From contig QXEO01002090.1 of assembly GCA_007115705.1 (NCBI GenBank), positions 496,001 to 560,000 on the forward strand: a DNA stretch of 64,000 nt, in the 5' to 3' direction. The position numbers were made by a program, and so were the translations under genes. The DNA is from Dactylis glomerata. Its lineage: Eukaryota > Streptophyta > Magnoliopsida > Poales > Poaceae. The stretch's first letter is position 1. Each line of letters begins with the position of its first letter. The notes beneath the pieces are model-generated. The model ran no database searches. It had not been told where the DNA came from and saw only the letters and a list, made by a program, of their open reading frames with translations. Below are positions 22,911-34,402 of this stretch, piece by piece.

Positions 22911-24591
22911 TTCGTCATCGGTATAGGCATCCCCTTGGCTTGTTCCAAGCTTGGGGGAGTGCCGCGGTATCACATCATTACCTTTTGCTCATTTACTTTT
23001 CAAAGTAGAGTCATATCATGAATAAAGAAGTTATCATATAGAATAGTTTGCAGTTTGGAAGTATCCTCCTTAGTTAGTTATCTATGTATCCCTTGGTGTG
23101 AGTTGCGGTAATAAAATATTAATGAGAAGTTTTATCGTTTACTTTTCGCACACTTTATGTTAGTTTGCAATCTCTCTTGTATGACTAGTCTTGTTGATTG
23201 GTATTGGTATCACATTGGGAGCATGAGTAGATTTAGTTGGTTTTGGCAAACCTAGCTTGGTCAGTAGCAACTTTACCTTGAGGTTTGAGTAGAAAAGAAT
23301 AAAGAAGTGCTTGCAGTTACATCGCTTCAGTTTTCCCCTTATGTTTAGCTTATAAGCATTGTTATTCTTAAAGTTAAAATCGTTGTACCTTCAAGGGAGT
23401 TTGCATGATTGTTCTTATTATATGTATGTTTGTTTGTTTCATGCAACTCTTATGCTTGCTACCCAGCCTTGCTAGCCAAAAACTTGTACTGAGAGGAAAT
23501 ACTTCTCGTGCATCCAATTCCCAAAAGCCAAGTCACTTCCAAAGAGTCCACTATAAATTCCTATGCATGGTATTTCAAGCCATTCCAAGTAAATTTTCAT
23601 GTGCTACCTTTCAAAAACCTTCAAACACTTCTCATTTTGTGCCACTGTTTTTAGCTCATGAGGACGTAGTGGGTGGGTTTGTTATCTTCCATACTAAATT
23701 AAGTACCCCTCGACTAGGCAGCTTCATCTGCTCGTCATTAATTTTGCAAGGGAGCTGGTCAGACCATTATAATCTCAAAAAGAAAAGAAAGAAAAAAGGC
23801 ACTCCTCCAATGGAATGTGAAAGTTGGTCGGCACCCGATGGAATCGGTTAGCCATGGTTTGAGAAAGGAAAAAAGTGGGGAGGAGTGCAAAGCTATAAAA
23901 GAGCACCAAAGTGCCAATTAATCAAACATCTCGGAACCGCTCTCACTTGTTTAGTATGGAAGATATCAAGAACTCCGTTGCTAGTCGTTGACAAAAGCAA
24001 CCACCTCTCAAAATAACTTTTTACCTCTGTGTTACAAATGAAAAGCTCTAGCACATGTTTAATCCCTGCTTCCCTCTGCGAAGGGCCTATCTTTTACTTT
24101 TATGTTGAGTCAACCTATTTCCCTCTATCTAAAGCAAGCGTTTGAGTTGTTATGTTTCACTCATCCATATGTTGATCCGTTTAATCATGTTTATTATCTT
24201 CCTTGTTTTGTATAATGCTTTTATCTGAAGGAATATATATTTGAAAGCTTTCTATGAATGCAAAAGTTTACCTTGTTGAGCATATAGCCTTTGCTATATT
24301 AGCTCTGTTTTAAAAGGCTCCGTTTAAAAGAATAATAACTTGTTCATAGTTCTTTGACCAAGAACTGAGGTTTGCCATTGCCAATTATAGTTTACCTTGT
24401 GCATCTTTACATGTGATTCCCTTTTACCCATTGCAAGTCTATATCTTATGAAGGGAAGTTGATATCTATTATAATTTGTGCTTTGGTGAATGTGATGCTT
24501 CTTGTCCGTATTTTGATTATCGATACTTCACTCCATAAACCTGTGGTCATGTTTACCGAGTTTAGTTTTCGCTTGGGGACAAGTGAGGTCT
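22911..24591 (+). other. element B 3' non-coding region
   Basis: No gene. A block at about 23510-24090 closely resembles 6420-6960 of element A, including a segment reading GAATCGGTTAGCCATGG, which shows shared ancestry or exchange between the autonomous and non-autonomous elements. Confidence 0.6.
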
Positions 24592-24605
24592 AAGCTTGGG
24601 GGGGT
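24592..24605 (+). other. polypurine tract, element B
   Basis: AAGCTTGGGGGGGT abuts the 3' LTR. Confidence 0.72.
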
Positions 24606-26093
24606 TGATACGTCCAATTTGCATCACTATTTTGTATCATAATTTACTGTTATTCATTGATATATTTCATATTTAGATATGATACTTATGTTATTTCCTT
24701 TGCTTTCACATGTTTGATGATCATCGGAGGAGTTGCTGCCGGAGTCAGGATTCTGCTGGAAAAAGGACCATCAAGAAACCATATTTTGAAGATCAGGAAA
24801 ATTCCAGAAAAATACCCAGAAATTATATTTTCCCAGAAGACTCAGGAAGCCAGAAGGAGGAGTCGAGAGGAGCCTGGGGGGCCCCACACGCCAGGGTGGC
24901 GCGGCCCTGTGTGAGGGAGCCCTGGCCCACTTCTGGTCTGGCCCCTCCATGTACTTCATCGTCCCCGAAAACCTAAGTCAAGGGGGGCTCAGAGTTAGAC
25001 ATCGCCGCCTCTGCGGGGCGGAAAACACCAGAGAGAGAAAAGCTCTCCGGCAGGCAGAAATCTGCCGGGGAAATTCCTTCCCGGAGAGGGGAGATCATCG
25101 CCATCGTCATCACCATCGCACCGGACTTCATCGGGATCATCATCATCATCATCTCCATCACCAGCACCTTCATCTCCACCATCACCACGCCATCCCGCTG
25201 TAACATCTTGAGTTGGATCTTGTTATATTCATAGGGGAAACTTTCCCGGTGTTGATTACTCTTGTAGTTGATGCTATTGAGTGGAACCGTTGAATTAAGG
25301 TTTATGTTCAGATTGTTATTTACCATTATTTCACCTCTGATCATGATCCATATGATGTCTTGTGAGTAGTTTGTTTAGTTCTTGAGGACATGGGAGAAGT
25401 CAAGATGTTAGTAGTGAATTATTGTTGAGAAATATTTAATGGTTTGATATTGTTGTGGTGCTATTTCACTAGTGGTGTCATGTGAACGTCGACTACATGA
25501 TACTTCACCATTTATAGGCCTAGTGAGATGCATTGTGTATTTGGCTACTGATTGTGGGGTTGCTGGAGTGACAGAAACCTAAACCTCCGTTGGGAAACCA
25601 TTGCACCAGGGAGCGTAGGATCTTAGAGTTTAAGGCTGTGGTTAGATTTATCTTATTTACTTTCTTGTATTTGCGGATGCTTGCAAGGGGTATAATCACA
25701 AGTGTGTATTTATCCTAGTAAGGGTAGTGCGCTAGCACAGGTTCACCCCCATAACACCTATCAAACCAATAAATACTATTGGCTCTATGAAGCGAAAGCT
25801 CTTGACAGAAACTCCCGTGTGTCCTCGAGAACGTTTGGTTATTATAAGTACACAACCAGCTTGTCCTTTGCTGAAGAAAGGATTGGGCCACTTGCTGCAA
25901 TTGTTACTACTGTCTTTTATTTACTCGCACTTTATTTACTCGTATTACCAAATACCCCTGAAAACCTGTTTGCTAGTATTTACAGTGATTCCTCGATCAA
26001 AACCGCTCATCAACACCTTCTGCTCCTCGTTGGGTTCGACACTCTTATTTATCGAAAGTACTACGATACACCCCCTATACTTGTGGGTCATCA
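24606..26093 (+). repeat. 3' LTR of element B
   Basis: 1488 bp, partner of 9165-10680, followed by the duplication ATTGC at 26094-26098. Confidence 0.92.
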
Positions 26094-26330
26094 ATTGCCA
26101 CCACTGCAATGGGGATAAGAAGCCCACGATGATGAGCTCATTGCCGGCGTTGCGCAGCGAACCAGCGAGGTCTTGTGCGGACTCAAACTCCATTGTGTTC
26201 TGCTGCATCTCCTTCCCCGCTACCAAATGGCCTTGTCTATCTTCAGGTTTCTGTTCATCTGCAAAGACAAATATAGAGTCTTGAATTGAGTTCATGTCCA
26301 ACACAGCCAACTCAGCAATCATATTCTACA
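26094..26330 (-). pseudogene. thioredoxin-like (ACHT type) exon fragment, cut by element B
   Basis: On the minus strand a good acceptor (TCTTTGCAG, near 26262) leads into a frame containing EFESAQDLAGSLRNAGNELI and then IVGFLSP. This matches the start of the thioredoxin fold in plastid atypical thioredoxins of the ACHT family, where a WWEK-like lead, ESAQDLVDSL, NAG, LVIVDFFSP and then a CGGC active site are usual. The active-site region is altered, and element B inserted exactly there. A few further codons (LHP-like) can be read across the junction at 9164. It is a decayed or captured fragment, not a working gene. The assignment is from remembered family features. Confidence 0.5.
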
Positions 26331-27074
26331 ACAGCTAAAACAAAAACTACAAAACTGAACTATAAACTGGGAAGAAGAACATGGATCTGAAATGATAAAC
26401 CAACATGGGCAGCCGCCATAGCCACTTATACGCCATGAGGGACGGGTTATCAGCCTTGATTAATCCATGTTTACAACATGTCTGAAGAAAAAGATGGTCA
26501 TTTGCAAATTAAACTAAAGTTAGACACAAAGGATGTGTTATATATTCAAGTTCAGGGAAAAAATTTACAGATTCACGAAAAACTTTAGAAGAAACAATTT
26601 TTTATTTACACAATCTGACACAACAACGGATCTGCAGCACTCATAGTCACAATGTAAAAAAAAATTGTAGAACAAAATTGAATGCAAAATCTATTCTCTC
26701 CCTGATCTATGCTTGTAGTCACGAACATCGCCTAGTGGCAATGAATCAATTCATTAAACACGTAACATGCCTATTTGAGACGAATGCACCTTGATGTATA
26801 AAAAAGAAAGACGGATATACCTCGCCTCTGGATGTTAGTATAAAAAACAAAGATGGATGCTAGGGTTGAAGAGACAGTGTCGGAGGCCATGTAGTGACCA
26901 ACATACACATACACATTGCCCATGGCCGAGTCTACATGGAGGCTGGTGCCGAGCATCTCTGGGCAGCGCCCTACATTGTGGTCGCCGGCGGCACCACGCG
27001 GATAGTCCCCGCACAATGACCAGGACCGAGTCCAAGTGGTCAAGTCAGCGTGTACGCTCAAAGAAAGCGGGAGC
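26331..27074. other. host sequence between elements B and D
   Basis: Mostly AT-rich with no gene recognised. A GC-rich part (26900-27060) is open on the minus strand (26771-27061) but the peptide matches nothing I know. It ends with GGAGC (27070-27074), the left duplication of element D. Confidence 0.4.
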
Positions 27075-28702
27075 TGCTACTCGTGTGATGATGACGCCAG
27101 AAAAGAGCTGTGGCGTGTAGTTGACGTGGGAGCAGTAAGTCCTTGTGCGTGGTGAATAACCAGCCCGTTGGGAACCCCAAGAGGAAGGTATGATGAGTGT
27201 AGCGGCAAGTTTTCCCTCAGTTAAGAAACCAAGGTTTATCGAACAGGAGAGGAGAGACGGTGACGACTGAAGGTGTTGTGGAACCTGCACACACACAAAC
27301 AAATACTTTGTTCCCAACTTGCGATGAGGTTGTCAATCTCACCGGTTTGCTTGAAACAAAGGTTATGAGTGTATCGAGTGGAAAACAATAGAGTATATGC
27401 GAGTAAAGTAAACAGTGCGGGAAAAGTAAACAGGTGATTGCAATATGATTAAAATAGGACCGGGGTCCACAGTTCACTAGTGGTGTCTCTCCATAGATAA
27501 AATAACATGCTGGGTAAACAAATTACAGTTGGGCAGTTGATAGAATAAAGATAACGTGATATGTCAAGAAGATCACTATGAGATTTACTCTGGGCATTAC
27601 AACAAAATACATAGACCGCCATCCAACTGCATCTATGACTAATAATCCACTCCCGGGGATATCATCCGAACACCCTAGAAGTATTAAGTTGCGAACAACA
27701 GATAATTGCATTAAGCAAAGTGTGTAATGTAAACAAAGCATATGCCCTTGAGCATATGAATGTTGTTTTCTCCCTAGTAGCAACAGCACATCTACCACCT
27801 TAGAGGTTTCTGTCACTCCCCCAGGTGAAATAGAGACATGAACCCACTATCGAGCATAAATACCCCCTCTTGGAGTCACTAGCAACTACTCGGCCAAGAT
27901 AGCTACTAACAACGGAGAGCATGCAAGATCATAAACAACATAGAGATAACAAAAGATATAATTCAGTACAGCAACTTAATCATAAACACCAATATTCATC
28001 GGATCCCAACAAACCAACATCATAGAATTACATAACGGTGATCTCAATCATGTTTGGCAGCTCATGAGATCTAAACATGAAGCACATGGTGGAGAAGACA
28101 ACCATCTAGCTACTGCTATGGACCCATAGTCCAAGGTAGACTACTCACTCATCGCTCCGGAGGCAAGCATGGCGATGAAGAAGACCTCCGGTGGCGATTC
28201 CCCTCTCCGACAGGGTGCCGGGAAGAGCTTCTGGACCCTCCCGATCTTCGGGTCGACGGCGGCGGCGTATCGCGATGTGTTCTGGAAATCTGATCGGGCA
28301 CTAAGGTTTTTCTCGTCGGGGGGTCTTTATAGGTGAAGGGGCGTCGTCAGAGGTGGTCCCAGGCGCCCTCACACAGGGGTGGAGCGGCCAGGGGCCAGGC
28401 CGCGCCGCCCCCTTGTGTGGGGCCCTGGTGGCCCCTCTCCGTCTCTCCTTCGGATGTCTGGAAGCTTCCGGGTAAAATATGACTTCAGGAATTTGTTTCG
28501 TCCAATTCCGAGAATATTTCCTGTGTATCACTTCTGAAACACAAAAACAGCAGAAAACAGGAAACTGGCACTGTGGCACTTCGTTAATAGGTTAGTTCCG
28601 GAAAATGCATAAAAGTGCCACTAAGTGTAACGAAACAATAGGCAAATGGTGTAAAAACAAGCATGGAGCATCAAAAATTATAGATACGTTTGAGACGTAT
28701 CA
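27075..28702 (-). repeat. 3' LTR of element D
   Basis: 1628 bp, nearly identical to 32770-34397. Compared with the C LTR it carries about 36 extra bases near 27096-27130, including GACGCCAGAAAAG, which resembles the sequence beside the primer site. Confidence 0.93.
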
Positions 28703-28717
28703 AGCATCCCCAAGCTT
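28703..28717 (-). other. polypurine tract, element D
   Basis: On the minus strand AAGCTTGGGGATGCT abuts the 3' LTR. Confidence 0.7.
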
Positions 28718-31637
28718 AACTCCTGTTCGTCCTCGAGTAGGTAAGTGATAACAAAAGAATAATTTTTGAGGTGACATGCACCTACACAATCTTGATCATA
28801 TATGTAAGCATTGGTGAGCTGGGATCAATAGAACTTAAAACATGGGCATGAAGATATAATCATGACAATAAGAACTTAGCAACCATGTTGTAAACATGCA
28901 AATGAACACAAACAAAAGATCATGATAATGAAACAATGAAAGTCAAACGTGTGTTCAAATCATAAGGAAAAACATACAAATGGTTTTCAGCTTGTCCTTC
29001 AAAGAGAGCAAAACATAAATGCATAGGACACCTTCAAGTTTAAGAGGGCGACTAGATACAAATAATTTAAGAACAAGTGAAACCAACAATATGAGTCAAT
29101 CAATGAACTTTGGGACAATGCATATCACACTAAGAATGACAACTATGCTCTCTTAATGGTGCATAAAGAAAGAAGGTGGTGACTCAACATAAAAGTAAAA
29201 GAAAGGCCCTTCGCAGAGGGAAGCAGTGATTGCAAGTTTTATAACCTTCAAAAATTATGGTACTTACCGGCTTTGAGCTCTCATTGCCCCCATCATAAGC
29301 ATCTTGAATGGTTAAAGTTAATGCGAGAACAATTATGATGCATATGCTTGACAAATCATAAGTTGAAAACCTCATGTCCCGTGAATACGAGTACCCAAAC
29401 CTCATGCTACTTTACTTAGAGTCCAAAGCAAGGCTCTTGTCATTGTAAGTATATGCATATCATTGAGAACCGCCAATGGGGTACCTCCGTGCCCGATGAC
29501 ATGGAACAAGCCCACACCAAAATGACAGGACAAGCAGACAATGAACACCTTGACATCTCCTTTATTTGCTATATTGTTTAGCTTTTTATTATGAGATGCG
29601 TCGTCGAATGTTCACCATGGGTATGCTGCAAATTTCCACCATGAATTATGCATGGCTTAGATTGGCGGCCCGGCGTTTCCCTAACACATATAAAAACTCC
29701 ATGATCCTCACAAGATTCCCAATTCATTTCACACCGCGGGCATCCATAAACAAAAGATCACGATATCAACTAAAATAGAAGTGCAATATTGAAAGCTTGC
29801 CCCATGACAGCATGGCTGGGCTAGAATCCAACTTACAACTTGCAAGCATAACAACTCAACATAAGAGACCACAATGTCAAATTTTTAGAACAGGAAAAAG
29901 TAAAGTGTGCCTTCCGGTTCGTGAGAGCTTTATTGACCGAATTTCGCATAACACTGGTAAGAGTTTAATTTGAAGAGAATATAAAAGCAAGTCAAATTTA
30001 CTTGGAATAGCAAATTGCTAATAGGTATGTATGGTGGACACTTTGGAAAACTTTGGATTTTAGGAGTTGGATGCACGAGTAGAGCTCATACTCAGTACAA
30101 GGCGAGGGCTAGCAAAAGACTGGGAGCGACCAACTAAGAGAGCAATAATGGCCATAATCATGCAAAGCGACAAAGCGACATTAAAAGAAGCATAAGATGG
30201 CATCAAAAGTCAAAAACTAAATGATCATGAAGGCTAATGGCGACTTTGTAAGAGTCTAACATGTGTGAGCATGCGCCAAGTCAACCCAAATAAAGCATCA
30301 AGGAGAAAACCAAAATAATGCTTCCATACAATAAAAACAACGCATGATTTTTTCAAAGGCTCATTAAGCAATCTCAGTTATTTGAGACAATTCATGCTAC
30401 AGCAAAACCACTAAGCATACTATCAAAAAGACATCAAGCATGACATGAAAAAGCCTAAGCCGCAGTCTACACAAGCTCCTTCTTGTACCACTATTTTGCA
30501 CAAAGCTTTTTCTCTTTTCCAACACCATTTGAAATTTTTATAAACACCTCTTTTGATGAAAACCAATAAAGATCAGAGGCAAAAATACACCTTGATGAAA
30601 AGATATGACAAGATCTGAACGCGAATCAAGGCGAAAACGAAAACCAAAAGCAGTAGCAGAAAAAGTAGAACACTCGATTTTAAATAAGAGTGAAAACTAG
30701 AGCGTTCTTTGCAAATAAAAACAAGCAACTTCTCCAAAGGAAAAATTTGTTGGGGTCCAACCATTTATTGCAGCAAACAAAAAAACTAAACCAACTAAGA
30801 AAACTAAAACAACTGACGCTCCAAGAAAAACACATAGTGCATGAAGCAATAAAAATATAGTGTTTTGAAAGGTGACCTGATTTTTGCCGATGAAGAAGGG
30901 GTGCCTCGGGGGCATCCCCAAGCTTTGACGCTTGTACTTCTTGGATATTTCTTGGGGTGATGCATGGGCATCCCCAAGCTTGAGCTTTTGTCCATTCTTC
31001 AACTCATCTCATCATTCTCTAATCCCTACACTTGAAAACTTCCTTCATACAAAACTAAACACAATTCTATTAGCAACATTAGTGTAAGCATAAAATATAT
31101 TCAACCTCTTTTAGCTTCAGGTTTCAACCCAAAACCACCAGATATAAAGTATATACTACTGTATCAACTTCCACAAGAGTTCCATGATCAAACAGAACTC
31201 AAAAGAAAGCGATAAAGTGGCAAAAACAAATATTGGCAGAAATCTGTCAAAACTGAACAGCTGACAAAGGACGAATTTTTGAGGGATTTTCTGTTGCTCA
31301 AATCAAAAAGTGTTCAACTAAGAAAAGTTTGGATATAACCTGGGGCATATGCACAAGAAATCGCAGGTCCAAAAGATAAACAGAGAATTTTCACGAATTT
31401 TTACGGTGCAGCACCGAAAACAGTTTCAGGACAGCAACATCCCCAAATCTTTACCTCACTCAAATTAGAGGCTTCTCTTGGCACAAAAACGAAATAAACA
31501 AGATAAGGAGCGGTCATTACAGTAGTAATGACTTCCAAGACTCAAATAAAAGAAAAAGTAATGAAAATAAAACATTGGGTTATCTCCCAAGAGTGCTTTT
31601 CTTTAACGCCTTTGAGCTAGGCGCAGAAAAGTGCGAA
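28718..31637 (-). other. element D internal non-coding region
   Basis: No gene. The ends match element C (28718-29230 with 17500-18005; 30050-31630 with 18475-20060), but 29233-30050 is unrelated to the corresponding part of C. Confidence 0.6.
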
Positions 31638-32504
31638 TCAAGTAATATTAGATGATGAAGTGCTAGGATCATCACGTGCCTTACGTCTCCCTTTCTTACC
31701 TTTGCTCTTGACTCTAGGAAAGACATGGTTATTGTAAGGTAGAGAGGTAAATGTTATATTGCCTTTTCCCACATCGATAACGGCGCCCAGGAGCTTCAGA
31801 ATGGATCTTCCAAGTGTGATTTGTCCTTTTCCTACACATTCAATAACAAGATAATCAGTAGATATCATTCTTCCTAGGATTTTTGTAAAGACTCCTTCAG
31901 CTATTCCAAGGGGAAATACAGTGGCATTATTAGTAAGAAAAATTTCTTCTCCTCCCTCAGAAAGCTTCCAAAGGCTCAAAGATTCATAAACATCCTTTGG
32001 CATGAGACAAAATTCAGACATAATATCACAACGAGCATGAAAAGTTTCACCACTAATGGTGATTTTTATTGTAGGATACCAGCTCGAAGGTTCAGTATTT
32101 GTTGGCACATAATCAAAATGCTGGCGCAAAGTATTGTAGCAAGAACTCAAACTAGCAGTGTGAGTCTCAAGAGTATTAAGTCTATTAAAAATGCTCACAA
32201 AAGAGGAATCAAAATAGGTTGGCATGCTATAAATTGTAATCAACTTTTTAATAATGTTGAAGGCTTGATCTCCATCACAATGAAGGAAATCTCCTTCTGC
32301 AGTAGCATCCAGAGCATATCTATAACAAAGAGAAAGTCCAAAGTAAAAGCTACTAAGAAGCAAACTCAAAGTCATTTTAGGTTCAGTTTTTCCATGCCAA
32401 TCATAAATTCTAGACCAAGCTTCTTTAAAGCTTTCCTCATCTTTCTGCTTAAAAGTAAAAATCATGTCCTCGGGGGACATAGTAGTAGCAACTGAACTAG
32501 ACAT
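31638..32504 (-). CDS. element D gag and protease-like ORF, 288 aa
   Basis: An intact frame from ATG 32502-32504. The first part (FTFKQKDEESFKEAWSRIYD, then YFGLSLCYRYALD) is a gag-like domain related to that of C. The second part resembles a retroviral aspartic protease: YPTIKITISGETFHARCD, then a late GRSILKLLGAVIDVGKGNI strand comparable with the GRPFLNTCGAVIN of element B. The catalytic D-I-G-A-S of B is replaced by D-I-M-S-E at residues about 158-162, so the glycine of the active-site loop is lost and cleavage activity is doubtful. The C-terminus is lysine/arginine-rich and may bind nucleic acid. It is likely a structural protein of a non-autonomous element (inference). Confidence 0.7.
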   Translation of the reverse strand: MSSSVATTMSPEDMIFTFKQKDEESFKEAWSRIYDWHGKTEPKMTLSLLLSSFYFGLSLCYRYALDATAEGDFLHCDGDQAFNIIKKLITIYSMPTYFDSSFVSIFNRLNTLETHTASLSSCYNTLRQHFDYVPTNTEPSSWYPTIKITISGETFHARCDIMSEFCLMPKDVYESLSLWKLSEGGEEIFLTNNATVFPLGIAEGVFTKILGRMISTDYLVIECVGKGQITLGRSILKLLGAVIDVGKGNITFTSLPYNNHVFPRVKSKGKKGRRKARDDPSTSSSNIT

Positions 32505-32664
32505 AATAAACTAAAAGCAAAGAAATAACAACTACCAAGGATTCTAATTTTTTTGGGTTTTTGATAAAAAGCGATGCAGGTAAAATAAATAAAGTAAAGC
32601 AAAACAAATAACAAAGTAAAGAATGTGTGTGCGAAGAACTCCCCTCGCAGAAGTCTTCTCTTCC

Positions 32665-32682
32665 TCCCCGGCAACGGCGCCA
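32665..32682 (-). other. inner primer binding site copy, tRNA-Asp, element D
   Basis: The minus strand reads TGGCGCCGTTGCCGGGGA, a perfect complement of tRNA-Asp. It lies 77 bases inside the outer copy and is part of a tandem duplication that also includes the AGAAAAAGTGCTG flank. Confidence 0.8.
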
Positions 32683-32741
32683 GAAAAAGTGCTGATCCCT
32701 TTGATGGCGACCAGTTGACGAGGGAGGTTATTCTTCTTCGT

Positions 32742-32759
32742 TCCCCGACAACGGCGCCA
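32742..32759 (-). other. outer primer binding site, tRNA-Asp, element D
   Basis: On the minus strand TGGCGCCGTTGTCGGGGA, with one mismatch to the perfect inner copy, lies at the normal distance (10 bases) from the 5' LTR. It is probably the site in use. Confidence 0.8.
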
Positions 32760-32769
32760 GAAAAAGTGC

Positions 32770-34397
32770 TGCTACTCGTGTGATGATGACGCCAGAAAAG
32801 AGCTGTGGCGTGTAGTTGACGTGGGAGCAGTAAGTCCTTGTGCGTGGTGAATAACCAGCCCGTTGGGAACCCCAAGAGGAAGGTATGATGAGTGTAGCGG
32901 CAAGTTTTCTCTCAGTTAAGAAACCAAGGTTTATCGAACAGGAGAGGAGAGACGGTGACGACTGAAGGTGTTGTGGAACCTGCACACACACAAACAAATA
33001 CTTTGTTCCCAACTTGCGATGAGGTTGTCAATCTCACCGGTTTGCTTGAAACAAAGGTTATGAGTGTATCGAGTGGAAAACAGTAGAGTATATGCGAGTA
33101 AAGTAAACAGTGCGGGAAAAGTAAACAGGTGATTGCAATATGATTAAAATAGGACCGGGGTCCACAGTTCACTAGTGGTGTCTCTCCATAGATAAAATAA
33201 CATGCTGGGTAAACAAATTACAGTTGGGCAATTGATAGAATAAAGATAACGTGATATGTCAAGAAGATCACTATGAGATTTACTCTGGGCATTACAACAA
33301 AATACATAGACCGCCATCCAACTGCATCTATGACTAATAATCCACTCCCGGGGATATCATCCGAACACCCTAGAAGTATTAAGTTGCGAACAACAGATAA
33401 TTGCATTAAGCAAAGTGTGTAATGTAAACAAAGCATATGCCCTTGAGCATATGAATGTTGTTTTCTCCCTAGTAGCAACAGCACATCTACCACCTTAGAG
33501 GTTTCTGTCACTCCCCCAGGTGAAATAGAGACATGAACCCACTATCGAGCATAAATACCCCCTCTTGGAGTCACTAGCAACTACTCGGCCAAGATAGCTA
33601 CTAACAACGGAGAGCATGCAAGATCATAAACAACATAGAGATAACAAAAGATATAATTCAGTACAGCAACTTAATCATAAACACCAATATTCATCGGATC
33701 CCAACAAACCAACATCATAGAATTACATAACGGTGATCTCAATCATGTATGGCAGCTCATGAGATCTAAACATGAAGCACATGGTGGAGAAGACAACCAT
33801 CTAGCTACTGCTATGGACCCATAGTCCAAGGTAGACTACTCACTCATCGCTCCGGAGGCAAGCATGGCGATGAAGAAGACCTCCGGTGGCGATTCCCCTC
33901 ACCGGCAGGGTGCCGGGAAGAGCTTCTGGACCCTCCCGATCTTCGGGTCGACGGCGGCGGCGTATCGCGATATGTTCTGGAAATCTGATCGGGCACTAAG
34001 GTTTTTCTCGTCGGGGGGTCTTTATAGGTGAAGGGGCGTCGTCAGAGGTGGTCCCAGGCGCCCTCACACAGGGGTGGCGCGGCCAGGGGCCAGGCCGCGC
34101 CGCCCCCTTGTGTGGGGCCCTGGTGGCCCCTCTCCGTCTCTCCTTCGGATGTCTGGAAGCTTCCGGGTAAAATATGACTTCAGGAACTTGTTTCGTCCAA
34201 TTCCGAGAATATTTCCTGTGTATCACTTCTGAAACACAAAAACAGCAGAAAACAGGAAACTGGCACTGTGGCACTTCGTTAATAGGTTAGTTCCGGAAAA
34301 TGCATAAAAGTGCCACTAAGTGTAACGAAACAATAGGCAAATGGTGTAAAAACAAGCATGGAGCATCAAAAATTATAGATACGTTTGAGACGTATCA
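32770..34397 (-). repeat. 5' LTR of element D
   Basis: 1628 bp, partner of 27075-28702. The minus-strand start is TGATACGTCTCAAACGTATC. Confidence 0.93.
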
Positions 34398-34402
34398 GGA
34401 GC

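Larger units (their letters stand above)
9165..26093 (+). mobile_element. LTR retrotransposon B, gypsy-type with gag-pol, interrupted by C
   Basis: The LTRs are 9165-10680 and 24606-26093, and the flanking duplication ATTGC is perfect (9160-9164 and 26094-26098). Without the nested element C (15890-22557) it is about 10.3 kb. The order is LTR, tRNA-Asp primer site, gag, protease, reverse transcriptase, RNase H, integrase, a short extra ORF, a long 3' non-coding region, polypurine tract, LTR. Integrase after RNase H defines Ty3/gypsy. The Asp primer, long LTRs and extra 3' space fit the Athila lineage (inference). It is no longer autonomous: gag has an in-frame TGA and integrase is out of frame with RT. 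Confidence 0.95.
27075..34397 (-). mobile_element. LTR retrotransposon D, non-autonomous
   Basis: Inverted, about 7.3 kb, with equal-length LTRs (27075-28702 and 32770-34397, 1628 bp each) and perfect duplication GGAGC (27070-27074 and 34398-34402). It is closely related to C but has an extra segment near the LTR end, two tandem primer sites, a different ORF (gag plus protease-like) and a unique central block (about 29233-30050). Fewer than a dozen LTR differences are visible by eye, so it is recent. It has no polymerase or integrase. Confidence 0.94.
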
